Assembly (NCBI GenBank): GCA_963735955.1
Contig: CAVTND010000003.1
Location: 268,801 to 332,800 of the forward strand
DNA from: CAVTND01 sp963735955
Lineage (GTDB): Bacteria; Pseudomonadota; Gammaproteobacteria; Burkholderiales; Burkholderiaceae_F
DNA length: 64,000 nt
Direction of reading: 5' to 3'
The translations under genes and the position numbers were made by a program. This document shows, piece by piece, positions 54,876 to 63,835 of this stretch. Each line of letters begins with the position of its first letter. Positions within the stretch are counted from its first letter, which is position 1. A model generated the notes under the pieces. The model was not told the DNA's origin, did no database searches, and worked only from the letters and a program-made list of their open reading frames with translations.

Positions 54876-55964
54876 ATGAAACGTATCGTGATTTGCGCGG
54901 ACGGCACCTGGAACGAGCGCGACATGGTGGATAAGAAGTCCGGGCGAAGGCACCCCACGAACGTGACTAAGGTGGCACGCGCAGTGCTGCCGCAGGCGGC
55001 GAACGGCACGCCGCAAGTGGTCTACTACCTCGAAGGCGTCGGCATGGGCGGAGGCCTCGACAAATTCACCGGCGGTGCGTTCGGCGAAGGCATTGAGGCC
55101 AACATCCGGGCGCTGTATCGATTCATCGTCTACAACTACTCGGAGGGAGATGAACTCTATTTCTTCGGCTTCAGTCGCGGTGCGTTCACCGTGCGCACGC
55201 TCGCAGGATTCATGAACAAGGTGGGTCTGATCGAGAAGGACGACGACTACTACGTGCCCGAGATCTACGCGTGGTACGAGAGTGAAAAGGGACGGGGGTC
55301 AGCGGAGGAAATCAAGGCGTTTCATAACGTTAGGGGCACGCGCGCGTGTCCCCCGATCCAGTTGATCGGCGTGTGGGACACCGTGGGTTCACTCGGTGCG
55401 CCCGGCATGCTCGGCCAGATTCTCAACAAGGGCAAATATCAGTACCACGACGTTGGATTGAATTCACGGATCCAGAACGCATTTCACGCAGTTGCGATCG
55501 ACGAGCGGCGCAAGCCGTTTGCGCCGGATCTCTGGAAGAAGCCGGCGGATTGGACGGGACAGCTCGTGCAGGCGTGGTTCGCAGGCGTGCACACAAACGT
55601 GGGTGGCAGCTGCGCGCCGGATGGGCTGGCCAACGAGGCATTGCACTGGATCGTCGAGAAGGCTGAAAATCTCGGGCTCGAGTTCGACAAGCCGTATCTC
55701 GCGCACTTTGTGCCGTGCTTCAACTCCGTGCTCAATGACTCGATGACGGCGATGTACAAGGTGATGGGACCCAATGTACGGACGCTTGGTCAGCATAGGA
55801 AGGATGGCGAGGTGATCCATCAGTCGGCGATCGATCGCATGCGCCTCCCCGAATGTCGGTACGCGCCTGAGAATCTGAAGGCGGCGCAGGCGAGTGGCGG
55901 GGTACCGGATGTCGTCAATACCACGCGTATTGCACGGGGAAAGCCGTGTCCGCCGCTGCCATAG
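54876..55964 (+). CDS. DUF2235 alpha/beta hydrolase (phospholipase-like)
   Basis: 362 aa, intact. A DUF2235 (Tle1-like) hydrolase: KRIVICADGTWNERD at the N-terminus, DELYFFGFSRGAFTVRTLAG with the nucleophile Ser in the GFSRG elbow near residue 100, and the late acid and His regions PIQLIGVWDTVGSLG and QAWFAGVHTNVGGSC. The family includes type VI secretion phospholipases; these proteins are also found in non-secretion operons. It starts 33 bases after the CHAT gene, so all three genes are probably cotranscribed. No secretion signal is visible; if it acts, it would be on the cytoplasmic face or in target cells. Confidence 0.85.
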   Translation: MKRIVICADGTWNERDMVDKKSGRRHPTNVTKVARAVLPQAANGTPQVVYYLEGVGMGGGLDKFTGGAFGEGIEANIRALYRFIVYNYSEGDELYFFGFSRGAFTVRTLAGFMNKVGLIEKDDDYYVPEIYAWYESEKGRGSAEEIKAFHNVRGTRACPPIQLIGVWDTVGSLGAPGMLGQILNKGKYQYHDVGLNSRIQNAFHAVAIDERRKPFAPDLWKKPADWTGQLVQAWFAGVHTNVGGSCAPDGLANEALHWIVEKAENLGLEFDKPYLAHFVPCFNSVLNDSMTAMYKVMGPNVRTLGQHRKDGEVIHQSAIDRMRLPECRYAPENLKAAQASGGVPDVVNTTRIARGKPCPPLP

Positions 55965-56141
55965 GGCAACGATCATTGATGCGGCACCGATTGCGGAGCG
56001 CATCCTTGCCAGCACATGAGCTCATAACGCCTTGCAGCGGCACCGTGAAATTGAATGAGGTGCCAAGGACCCCCAGCTCCACGCCCCTTGCGCCTGGGGA
56101 ACGGCAAGGACAGGCGCTGGTTGTCAACAAGGAGTCGCAAG

Positions 56142-56414
56142 ATGAAGCTTTCAGTGAAGTTGTCGCCCGTGACATATGGCGTCGCCCTTTCCGCATTTGC
56201 GTCGCTTTGCGCTGCGGTCCTTCTTTTTCAACGCCCAGTCCAGGCACAGGCCCCCGCTGCCGGACAGTCGCCGCCAGCCTGTAGATGCACATTCACATTG
56301 TTCGAAGGCAAGCTGGGGATGGGTAACTGCATGTGCGGCGCGACTCAATGCATCTTCATTGCGCGGGAGCATTCCAAAGGGGAAGACAGCCCTAACCTGG
56401 TCTGCGTGAAGTAG
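56142..56414 (+). CDS. small Cys-rich secreted protein
   Basis: 90 aa. A signal peptide covers SPVTYGVALSAFASLCAAVL with cleavage near VQAQA. The mature part is about 55 residues and carries six cysteines in PPACRCTF, GNCMCG, TQCIFI and NLVCVK. The ATG at 56142 is favoured because AAGGAG lies eight bases upstream; the longer reading from 56055 has no signal. It lies 178 bases after the DUF2235 gene. It could be a disulphide-stabilised peptide or an inhibitor. No family is recognised. Confidence 0.6.
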   Translation: MKLSVKLSPVTYGVALSAFASLCAAVLLFQRPVQAQAPAAGQSPPACRCTFTLFEGKLGMGNCMCGATQCIFIAREHSKGEDSPNLVCVK

Positions 56415-56503
56415 TCGATTTCCACTGCCGCGCAAATCGCGGCCCAAGGGGCTATCTCTCGCTCATTCGACGCTCGCGCGCAGCTGGCGCAGTCGGCTAC
56501 GCG

Positions 56504-58219
56504 TTAGGGCTTGAATGGAATGTCGATCTTGCCGTCCTTCCAGAGTCCCGCGCTCAGAACACGGCCATCGGCGGAAACCAACACGCCTCGTCCGTTGTGC
56601 TTGCCGGCCTGCCACTCACCCTCGTAGCGGGTGCCGTCGGCGTTGGTATAGACAGCGGAACCCGAGACGCGCCCTCGCGCCACTGTCCCGCGAACCGCGC
56701 GCCGGACCTGTACGTCAGCAGCCCAAGGCTGGACCGGTTCTGGGCCCACTCACACTCGCACCGAAGGCCCTGGAAAGTGTTCTTTGGATTGCTCGCGTAC
56801 TCGTAGACGCCGAGACCATTCCTGGCATTGTCTCGGTACTGTCCGGCATAGCGATCGCCGACATATTCGCTCGGGGCACGATAGATGGTTACGCCGCTGC
56901 CCTCACGGCTCGCGCCGCGGCTCTCTCCGGTATTCGGCGCGCGGCCCTCGCCCCAGTACGTCCCGCCATCAAGGTCGAAGGTAATGGTCCCCGGTTCCCT
57001 GGCTCGCGCACGCTTGGCCGCGGCCTCTGCGGCCTCCGCTGCCATGCGAGCCCAGTAGGCCTTGTCTTCTGCGCGCTTTGCATTGGCACGCGCGGCCTGT
57101 GCCGCATCTCGCAGTCCCGGCGAAAGCGCCGCAAACGCGAACGACTGGTCCGCCGAAGGACGTCCTGAATCGGTAGTCACGGCAGGCGCCACGGACTTCT
57201 GCGCCAGTTGCAACTTGGCTTCTGCCGCTTGGGCCCGCTTCTCGGCGGCCAGCCGATCAGTCTCGGCACGCTCCCGCGCCGCGCGATCTGCGCTGGCACG
57301 CCCTTCCAGTTCCCGAGTTCGCTTCTCGGCCGCCAGTTGCTCGTCTGCGCGCTCCCGCGCTGCGCGCTCCGCCGCAGCCTGCGCTTCCAATGCACCGGCG
57401 CGCGCCTCTGCTGCCGCACGTTGCTCTTGTTCCCGCACTCGAACTACATCCGCCTGACGGGCAGCGTCCCAATACGTGTAGAAGCCGATCGAGACCGCGA
57501 CGAGGAAGATCGCGACGAGGGCCGCCACACTGAGGGCAATCGGCAACGACAAGCGTCGCTTGGAACCGATATCCATCGGCGGCCCCACGGCGGGGCGTTG
57601 AGCGCTCGTTGTCGCACCCGAGCGACGCGCAGGTCGGCTCGCCAGCTCGTGCGCTACCTGCACGATCTGGTCTCGCACGAACGGAGTTAGGGATCCGCTC
57701 GGGTAGTTGGCGGCAAAAGTCCGCAGCGCCTCGGGCGTCCCTGCCAACTCGGCCGCCTTGAACGCCTCCAGCTCGGCCGTTGCCGCCTGTCTCTCCTGGG
57801 TACGGACAAGAGAGCCGAACATCGCCTTGCGACCGACACGCTCCTCGATTGATTTCACGAGGTTCTGGAATCCGGTATGCGAAAGCTCGCCGCTCCAGTC
57901 GGACAGATCTTCCGCATGGATCTGGCCGAAAGCCGAACGGCAGTTCGACCGCTTCGATGCGAACTGGGCACAGCCGTCCCAGGCGCATCACATAGCTCGC
58001 CTCGTCAAGGACGAAGCTGCTTTCGGTCGAGGACTTGGACCAGACAACGACTGCCGCTTTGCACTGGTCCATCACCGCGCGGATCGCGGCCCGGAAGTTC
58101 TCTCCGGACAGCAGTTCGAAATCCCACCAGACGTCAAAGCCCAGAAGTCGTAGCGCACCTGCAAGACGCTCGATTACTTGACGATCCTCGCGCTTGTAGG
58201 AAATGAAGACGTCAGCCAT
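56504..58219 (-). CDS. TIR - transmembrane - coiled-coil - MORN protein (frameshifted)
   Basis: About 571 aa. The N-terminus is a TIR domain: MADVFISYKREDRQVIERLA, GFDVWWDFELLSGENFR and VVVWSKSSTESSFVLDEASY, whose Glu lies where TIR NADases keep the catalytic residue. A short helical region (EAFKAAELAGTPEALRTFAA) leads to one membrane span, LSVAALVAIFLVAVSIGFYT. A long Ala/Glu/Arg-rich coiled coil follows. The C-terminus has MORN-type repeats: GQYRDNARNGLGVYEYAS, LLTYRSGARFAGQWREG and RYEGEWQAGKHNGRGVLVSA. Shifts near 57930 and 56650 are needed. It converges with the MBL-CHAT-DUF2235 operon and lies next to tRNA-Glu. Confidence 0.82.
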
Positions 58220-58380
58220 CGTCGACGGTCGCCACTGATTCGCAGGTCAACGATCAGCTTAGGACGAACGCGCTATGGCGGCACGTTGCAGCGTCAAGCG
58301 AACCGTCGGAACGACTCGAGCCTCCCATCTTTGCGTCGGGCCGAGGCGGACAACTGCCCGCACAAGGCGGGCTCTTGCGT

Positions 58381-58456
58381 TGGCGTCCCCTACGAGATTC
58401 GAACTCGTGTTATCGCCGTGAAAGGGCGGTGTCCTAGGCCTCTAGACGAAGGGGAC
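58381..58456 (-). tRNA. tRNA-Glu(UUC)
   Basis: The reverse strand folds as a standard tRNA with acceptor GTCCCCT pairing with AGGGGAC, anticodon TTC in the CCCTTTCACGG loop, T-loop GTTCGAATC and an encoded CCA end. It lies 49 bases downstream of tRNA-Ala, both in the direction of gltX. Confidence 0.92.
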
Positions 58457-58505
58457 CGGTTCAATTGCAAAGCCCGCGTGAGCGGGCCTGTGCATATGCG
58501 GTCTG

Positions 58506-58581
<76 letters not shown>

Positions 58582-58608
58582 ACGGAGAGCCGCGGAGTAT
58601 AGCCGTTT

Positions 58609-60065
58609 TCAGATCGGCCTCGCAATCGAGCGCGCCCCTCTATCCGGCGATCCCGCTCGAGTGCAGCGTCGATCCGCGCCACTACGGCGTCGCGGCCGAT
58701 CAGTTCGAGCACCGCATCGATCGACGGCGTCTGCGTCTGGCCGGTGACGGCGACGCGCAGACGGCACCGCGACCTGCGGCATCTTGAGCTTCAGTTCGCC
58801 GACGATCTGCTTGATCAGGCCGCTGAGCGCGGCTCGCTCCCACGTCACATCGCCGGCTCGCTCGCGAAAGCATCCGGCACCGCCGTCGCGGCCGGCACCC
58901 TGCAGGTGTTCGGCGAGCAGTGTCGGTTCGCATGCGACGCCGCCGATAGAACAGCAGCGCGTCATCGGCCAGTTCGTTCAGCGTCCGCGAACGATCCTTC
59001 AGCAGCGCGACCACGCGTTCGAGCGCCGGTCCGCTCGGCGAGCACGCCGCCACGCGCTTCGATGCGCGGCGCCACCAGGCCGAGCCAGGCGCGCGTCGTC
59101 GGCTTCCTTCATGTACTCGCCGTTCAGCCACAGCAGCTTGTCGAGGTTGTACTGCGCCGGCGCCCGGTTGACGTGCTCGAGGTCGAACCACTCGACCAGC
59201 TGCTCCCGCGTGAATTTCTCGTCGTCGCCGTGGCTCCAGCCCAAGCGCGCCAGGTAGTTGAACAGCGCCTCGGGCAGGAATCCGTCCTCGTCGTACTGCA
59301 GCACGCTGACGGCGCCGTGGCGCTTCGACAGCTTCTGCCCGTCCGGCGCCGAGGATCATCGGCAGGTGGCCGAACTGCGGCAGCGTCGCACTCGCGCCGA
59401 GCATGGCGCGATAGATGTTGATCTGGCGCGGCGTGTTGTTGACGTGGTCATCGCCGCGCAGCACATGCGTGATCGCCATGTCGATGTCGTCGACGACGAC
59501 GGCGAAGTTGTAGGTCGGCACCCCGTCGCCGCGTGCGATCACGAGATCGTCGAGCTCGGAGTTGGAGAACGCGATCGGACCCTTGACCAGGTCGTTCCAG
59601 CCGACGTCGCCGTCATCCGGATTGCGGAAGCGCACGACGGGCTTCACTCCTGCCGGCGGCGTCATGCCACGCGCGTTCTCCGGGCGCCAGCGGCCGTCGT
59701 AGCGCGGCTTCTCGCCGCGCGCCATCTGTGCCTCGCGCAGCTGCTCGAGTTCTTCCTTGCTCGCGTAGCAGCGATAGGCCTTGCCGTCGGCCAGCAGCCG
59801 CTCGATCACGTCGCGGTAGCGGTCGAGACGGTCGGTCTGCCGCACCGGTCCCTCGTCGTAGTCGAGGTCGAGCCAGCGCATGCTGTCGAGAATGACCTGG
59901 ACGGCCTCCTCGGTCGAACGCTCGAGGTCGGTGTCCTCGATGCGCAGGATGAACTTGCCGCCGTGATGGCGCGCGAACGCCCAGCAGAACAGCGCCGTGC
60001 GGGCGGTGCCCAGGTGCAGCATGCCGGTCGGGCTGGGAGCGATGCGGGTGCGGACGGTACGTCAT
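58609..60065 (-). CDS. gltX: glutamyl-tRNA synthetase (frameshifted)
   Basis: Class I aminoacyl-tRNA synthetase that charges tRNA-Glu, about 480 aa. The HIGH motif is in RTRIAPSPTGMLHLGTART and the KMSKS motif becomes readable as KLSKRHGAV when one base is restored near 59340. FARHHGGKFILRIEDTDLER, YNFAVVVDDIDMAITHVLRG and NLDKLLWLNGEYMKE are diagnostic. At least five shifts break the sequence, one right after the ATG at 60065, so a perfect start cannot be shown. Being essential, it argues that the shifts here are assembly errors. The tRNA genes downstream are in the usual order. Confidence 0.85.
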
Positions 60066-60244
60066 CGGGAGAAACCGGTGTCCGACGTAGGACACCGTTG
60101 GCGCGCGGGCGCGCAGTCTAGCGGATGAGCGCATGCACGACGGCACGACCCGCGCGGGGCGCTGCACGTCCGATCGCACTTTGCGATGGCCGTCGCGAGC
60201 GCTATGGTGCTGACGATCACGCGAGCTTGCGCAAAGGCGGTGGG

Positions 60245-61776
60245 ATGACAGACAAACTGATCGTGACCAACAAGTCGGCATTGCGCGCGAAGTACGGTGC
60301 CGCCGGCCTGCGAAAGGTCACGGGCGCCGTGGCCGACACTCGATCGCGGCCGATCGAAGACGCGGGCTGATCGCCCGACTCGTCGATCTGTCGTCGGCCA
60401 CGACGATGAAGCGACTGAACGCTCCGGTGGTCACCGACGCGCTGCATCCGAAGCAGAACAAGGACGCGATCGATCGGCGTGTTCCGCGCGCTCGAGCCCG
60501 ACTACCTGATGCTGCTCGGCTCCATCGACGTTATCCCGCACCAGGATCTGGCCAATCCGGTCTATGCCGATGACAAGGAAGACGATCCCAAGGCATGGAG
60601 TGACCTCCCCTATGCCTGCGATGCGGCGTACTCGCGCGACATCGCCGATTTCGTCGGCCCGACACGCGTCGTCGCCCGACTCCCCGACCTGACCGGCGCG
60701 CGTGATCCTGCGCACCTGCTGAAGCTGCTGACGACAGCGACGCAATACCGCACGCGACCGCGGAAGTACTACGCACCCTACTTTTCGATCTCGGTGCGGC
60801 TGTGGAAGCGACTCGACTGCGCAGAGCCTGCGAGAACATCTTCGGCAACGACGACACACTGGCGATCTCGCCACCGGGCAGCGCGGCGCGCAGCCGTTCG
60901 CTGGATCGGCTGAGTCACTTCATCAACTGCCATGGCGGCCTGGCAGATCCGCAGTTCTACGGCGAGTACCGCAGCAAGTTTCCGGTGGCCATGGCAACAG
61001 CGCCACACACACGGCAAGATCGTCGCAGGGCACGGTCGCGGCGTCGAGTGCTGTTACGGGGGCGAACTCTACGACTCGGTGACGCTCGCAGTCGACGAGC
61101 CGATCTGCCAGAGCTACCTGGCGCAGGGCGCCTATGGCTTCCTCGGCAGCACGACCATCGCCTATGGTCCTGCGCGTGGCAACGGTGCAGGCCGACCTGA
61201 TCACGCAGTACTTTCTGATCGAGGTGCCACAAGGGTGCCTCGATTGGTCGGGCGATGCTCGATGCGAGGCTGGAGTACGTGCGCCAGTCGGCCGAAATGG
61301 ACCCGATCGACCTCAAGACCCTGGCGCAGTTCTGCCTCTACGGCGACCCGAGCGTTCATCCGGTGAGCGCGGCGACGTCGACCGGTGGCACGCGTGAAGT
61401 CGTGGGCGAAAATTCCGAACGCAGCGCGCGGCAGGCTCGGCGCGATCGCGCGCGCGAGTTCAGCAGGGAAATCCGGCTCACCAAGCCGATCGCGGCCCTG
61501 GCCGACTTCAAGGCCCAGATGCCGCGCGGGCTGCGGGAACAACTGTATGAGATCGCGCGTGAGGCGGGCATCCGCGAGCCGCCCGACTTCACTGCCTACA
61601 ACGTGACGCTCCCCCGGGGATTCGCCGATCGCGCGCTTACCCGCGAGGCGCCGGCCGACCGCTATCACCTGGCAATCATTGTTCGACCGGGCCTGAGAAT
61701 CGGTTCGCGCACTGTGATCGTGGTGCGCGAATCTGGCGGCCGCGTGCTCGGCTATCGGATCTACCAGCAACGTTGA
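60245..61776 (+). CDS. caspase-fold C25-like cysteine peptidase (frameshifted)
   Basis: About 510 aa pieced together from several frames. The core resembles gingipain/C25-type caspase-fold peptidases: YLMLLGSIDVIPHQDLANP, then the catalytic-His region SHFINCHGGLADPQFYGEYR, and the catalytic Cys in ECCYGGELYDSVT. AQGAYGFLGSTTIAYGPARG and ARLEYVRQSAEMDPIDLKTL then lead to FCLYGDPSVHPV. The C-terminal 130 residues are helical with TKPIAALADFKAQMPRGLRE. Shifts lie near 60370, 60815, 61000, 61195 and 61245. There is no clear signal peptide, so it is probably cytoplasmic. The stop overlaps a TTG start of the next gene (TTGA). Confidence 0.68.
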
Positions 61777-62039
61777 ACAGCGACTCCGATTCCACCGGAA
61801 GGCGTGCCGTTCACCACCTGCAGGGCACGGTCGAGCGGGGTTCGTTCGCGCCCGGCAGCAAGAGCGCGCAGCAGACTTGTTTCCTGCGCACGGCGGATGC
61901 GCGCTATCGCCTTCGTCGGCGCTACGGCCCGAGCTTCGGCGACTCCTCATTCGATGCGCTGGTTGGACGCCGCGTCGAATGTGATGGCAGCATCGTGTCG
62001 GAGCTGTTGCTGGTCGACCGAATCGGTCCGATCGACTAG
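61773..62039 (+). CDS. small hypothetical protein coupled to the C25-like peptidase
   Basis: 88 aa, start TTG at 61773 overlapping the peptidase stop as TTGA. The product has a short folded-looking core: HLQGTVERGSFAPGSKSAQQ, YRLRRRYGPSFGDSSFDALV and VECDGSIVSELLLVDRIG. It looks beta-rich, perhaps an OB or small barrel fold. The coupling suggests an accessory or inhibitor for the peptidase. No family is recognised; the TTG start is weak support by itself. Confidence 0.5.
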   Translation: MNSDSDSTGRRAVHHLQGTVERGSFAPGSKSAQQTCFLRTADARYRLRRRYGPSFGDSSFDALVGRRVECDGSIVSELLLVDRIGPID

Positions 62040-62114
62040 GCAAATCCTCAGACGATTGCTAGCTTTGCGTCTCGACATCTCACCTCTCACTCGCCCACCA
62101 GTCACAGGAAAATC

Positions 62115-63121
62115 ATGAGCACACGCAAGCAAAGCTCTCGCAGCACACGCAAATCCGCGGTCAAGCGCGCGCGGCCGTTGCCGTCGCGCGATCGATCCCG
62201 CGTCATCAAGGCCCCAGGCGCCGGCACCGGTGCGGGCAAAGTCGCCGTGCGACGGCGCCTGCAAAGTCGCGTAGCCGCGGACGTGACCTGCTGGCGCTCA
62301 CCAGCCCGCTCAAGCTCGGCTCCCAGGGCAGCGAGGTGAAGCAGCTGCAACAGGCGCTTGCGGCGCGCGGGTTCAAGCCGGGGGCGATCGACGGCGCGTT
62401 CGGCCATGGCACCGAGGCGGCTGTGATGGCGTTCCAGCACAGCGCGGGCCTGCTGGCCGACGGCGTCGCCGGACCGCGCACCCTGGCCGCGCTTGGCCTC
62501 ACGGATGACGCCCGCCTGCCTTCGGCCCTGCCGGCCCTGACGGTCCAGGTCGTCGCGGCGATGTGCCCCGGCGCCCCGATCGGCAACATCAAGGCCAACC
62601 TGCCTGCCGTGGCGCAGGCGATGAGCGAACTGGACCTGACCGACAAGACCATGCTGCTGATGGCGATCGCCACGATCTTCGTCGAAACCGGCCGCTTCGC
62701 GCCACTCGACGAATACCGCTCGCGCTACAACACGTCGCCGGCGGCCGAGCCGCCCTACTTCGATCTCTACGACAACCGCGCGGACCTTGGCAATCGCGGG
62801 CCGCACGATGGCGCGAGCTTCAAGGGGCGCGGCTTCGTACAGCTGACGGGCCGCGCGAACTATGAGCAGTACGGCCGTACGCTTGGACTCGGCACCCAGC
62901 TCGTCGCAACCCCAAGCTGCGCGAACGACCCGCTGATAGCGGCGCAGGTGCTGACACGATTTCTCAAGGACAGGGAACTGAAGATCAAGCGCGCGCTGCT
63001 GGAGAAGAATTACGCGCAGGCACGCAAGTACGTCAACGGCGGCACGCACGGCCTGGAGGAGTTCACGCAGCTCGTATCTGACCGGCGAGAAGCTGATGTC
63101 GCAGGCGGCCTGAGCAACTAG
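62115..63121 (+). CDS. peptidoglycan-binding/GH19-like lysozyme or chitinase (frameshifted)
   Basis: About 335 aa. After a basic N-terminal stretch a PG_binding_1 domain begins with LTSPLKLGSQGSEVKQLQQA, and includes GFKPGAIDGAFGHGTEAAVM and GVAGPRTLAALGL. The catalytic part has MAIATIFVETGRFAPLDEYR (with the likely Glu), DGASFKGRGFVQLTGRANYE and YVNGGTHGLEEF, typical of GH19-like endolysins/chitinases. One shift near 62280 joins the N-terminal frame to the rest. No signal peptide is seen. It may be a phage-derived or secreted wall hydrolase. Confidence 0.75.
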
Positions 63122-63687
63122 CGCAGGGTTCGCGTATCGATCCAGTGCACCCGGCCGCCACGCTGTTCAACCGCGCGCACCATGTATTCGGTGCCGCCCG
63201 GTCCATCGCCGCCGCCGCCGTCCCAGAGGCAGATGAAGTCGAGTTCCTCGCCCCTGGCCAGCGAAAAGTCGAGCATCGACTGGTTACAGCGTGCATAGGC
63301 CTGGCCGTCGGCATTCGCATCGGCGCCAAGGTGCAGTGTCACCCGCGGATCAGCAAGCAGAGTGTCGAAGCGCGATTCCCAGCCCGCACCGCCCGGTCGC
63401 ACCGAGGTTTCGAGAAAGCGCTCGCGCGCAAACGGCAGGAACACGTCGATTGCGGCCCCGCGCGCCAGGCAGGATTCGATGAACAGCAGGTCTCCACCGC
63501 TGGCCGCGCTGCAGACGGCACGATCGCGCTGATCAACGTCGAGCTCGTTCAGACTTAGCTCGATCGCGCGCGCAGCCGGTGGCACAGCCGCTGCCGGCAA
63601 GCGTGGCTTCTTGCGGTCGGGACGATCGACCATATGGCCGCTGAAAAGCAGCACTCGCCGTGGAGCGGAAGGCTGGGGTTTGGACAT
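63118..63687 (-). CDS. Rossmann-like domain protein, possibly nucleotide-sensing
   Basis: 189 aa from the ATG at 63687, intact. It shows RVLLFSGHMVDRPDRKKPRL, SAASGGDLLFIESCLARGA, IDVFLPFARERFLETS and ICLWDGGGGDGPGGTEYMVR. I recall this set of motifs as a single domain in larger TPR/STAND-type conflict proteins, but I cannot name the family with certainty. It stands alone here. It converges with the lysozyme-like gene; their stops overlap by four bases. An upstream codon at 63738 is possible but has less support. Confidence 0.55.
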   Translation of the reverse strand: MSKPQPSAPRRVLLFSGHMVDRPDRKKPRLPAAAVPPAARAIELSLNELDVDQRDRAVCSAASGGDLLFIESCLARGAAIDVFLPFARERFLETSVRPGGAGWESRFDTLLADPRVTLHLGADANADGQAYARCNQSMLDFSLARGEELDFICLWDGGGGDGPGGTEYMVRAVEQRGGRVHWIDTRTLR

Positions 63688-63835
63688 CGCAAGCTCGGCG
63701 TCAGGCGCAAGCCTGAGGCGAATTCTCGCCGGCGGCAAGCGCCGGAGGAAATTCCACGTCTTTGATGGGTAGATCCGACCGGCCCACCAGAGGGGGACCA
63801 GGCGAACGCTGGAGGCGCGAAGGCGGGCGCGTCAG

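Noticed and set aside
54876..55964. DUF2235 as a type VI secretion effector
   Set aside because: No VgrG, PAAR, adaptor or immunity genes of type VI systems are in the window, so I do not make that call.
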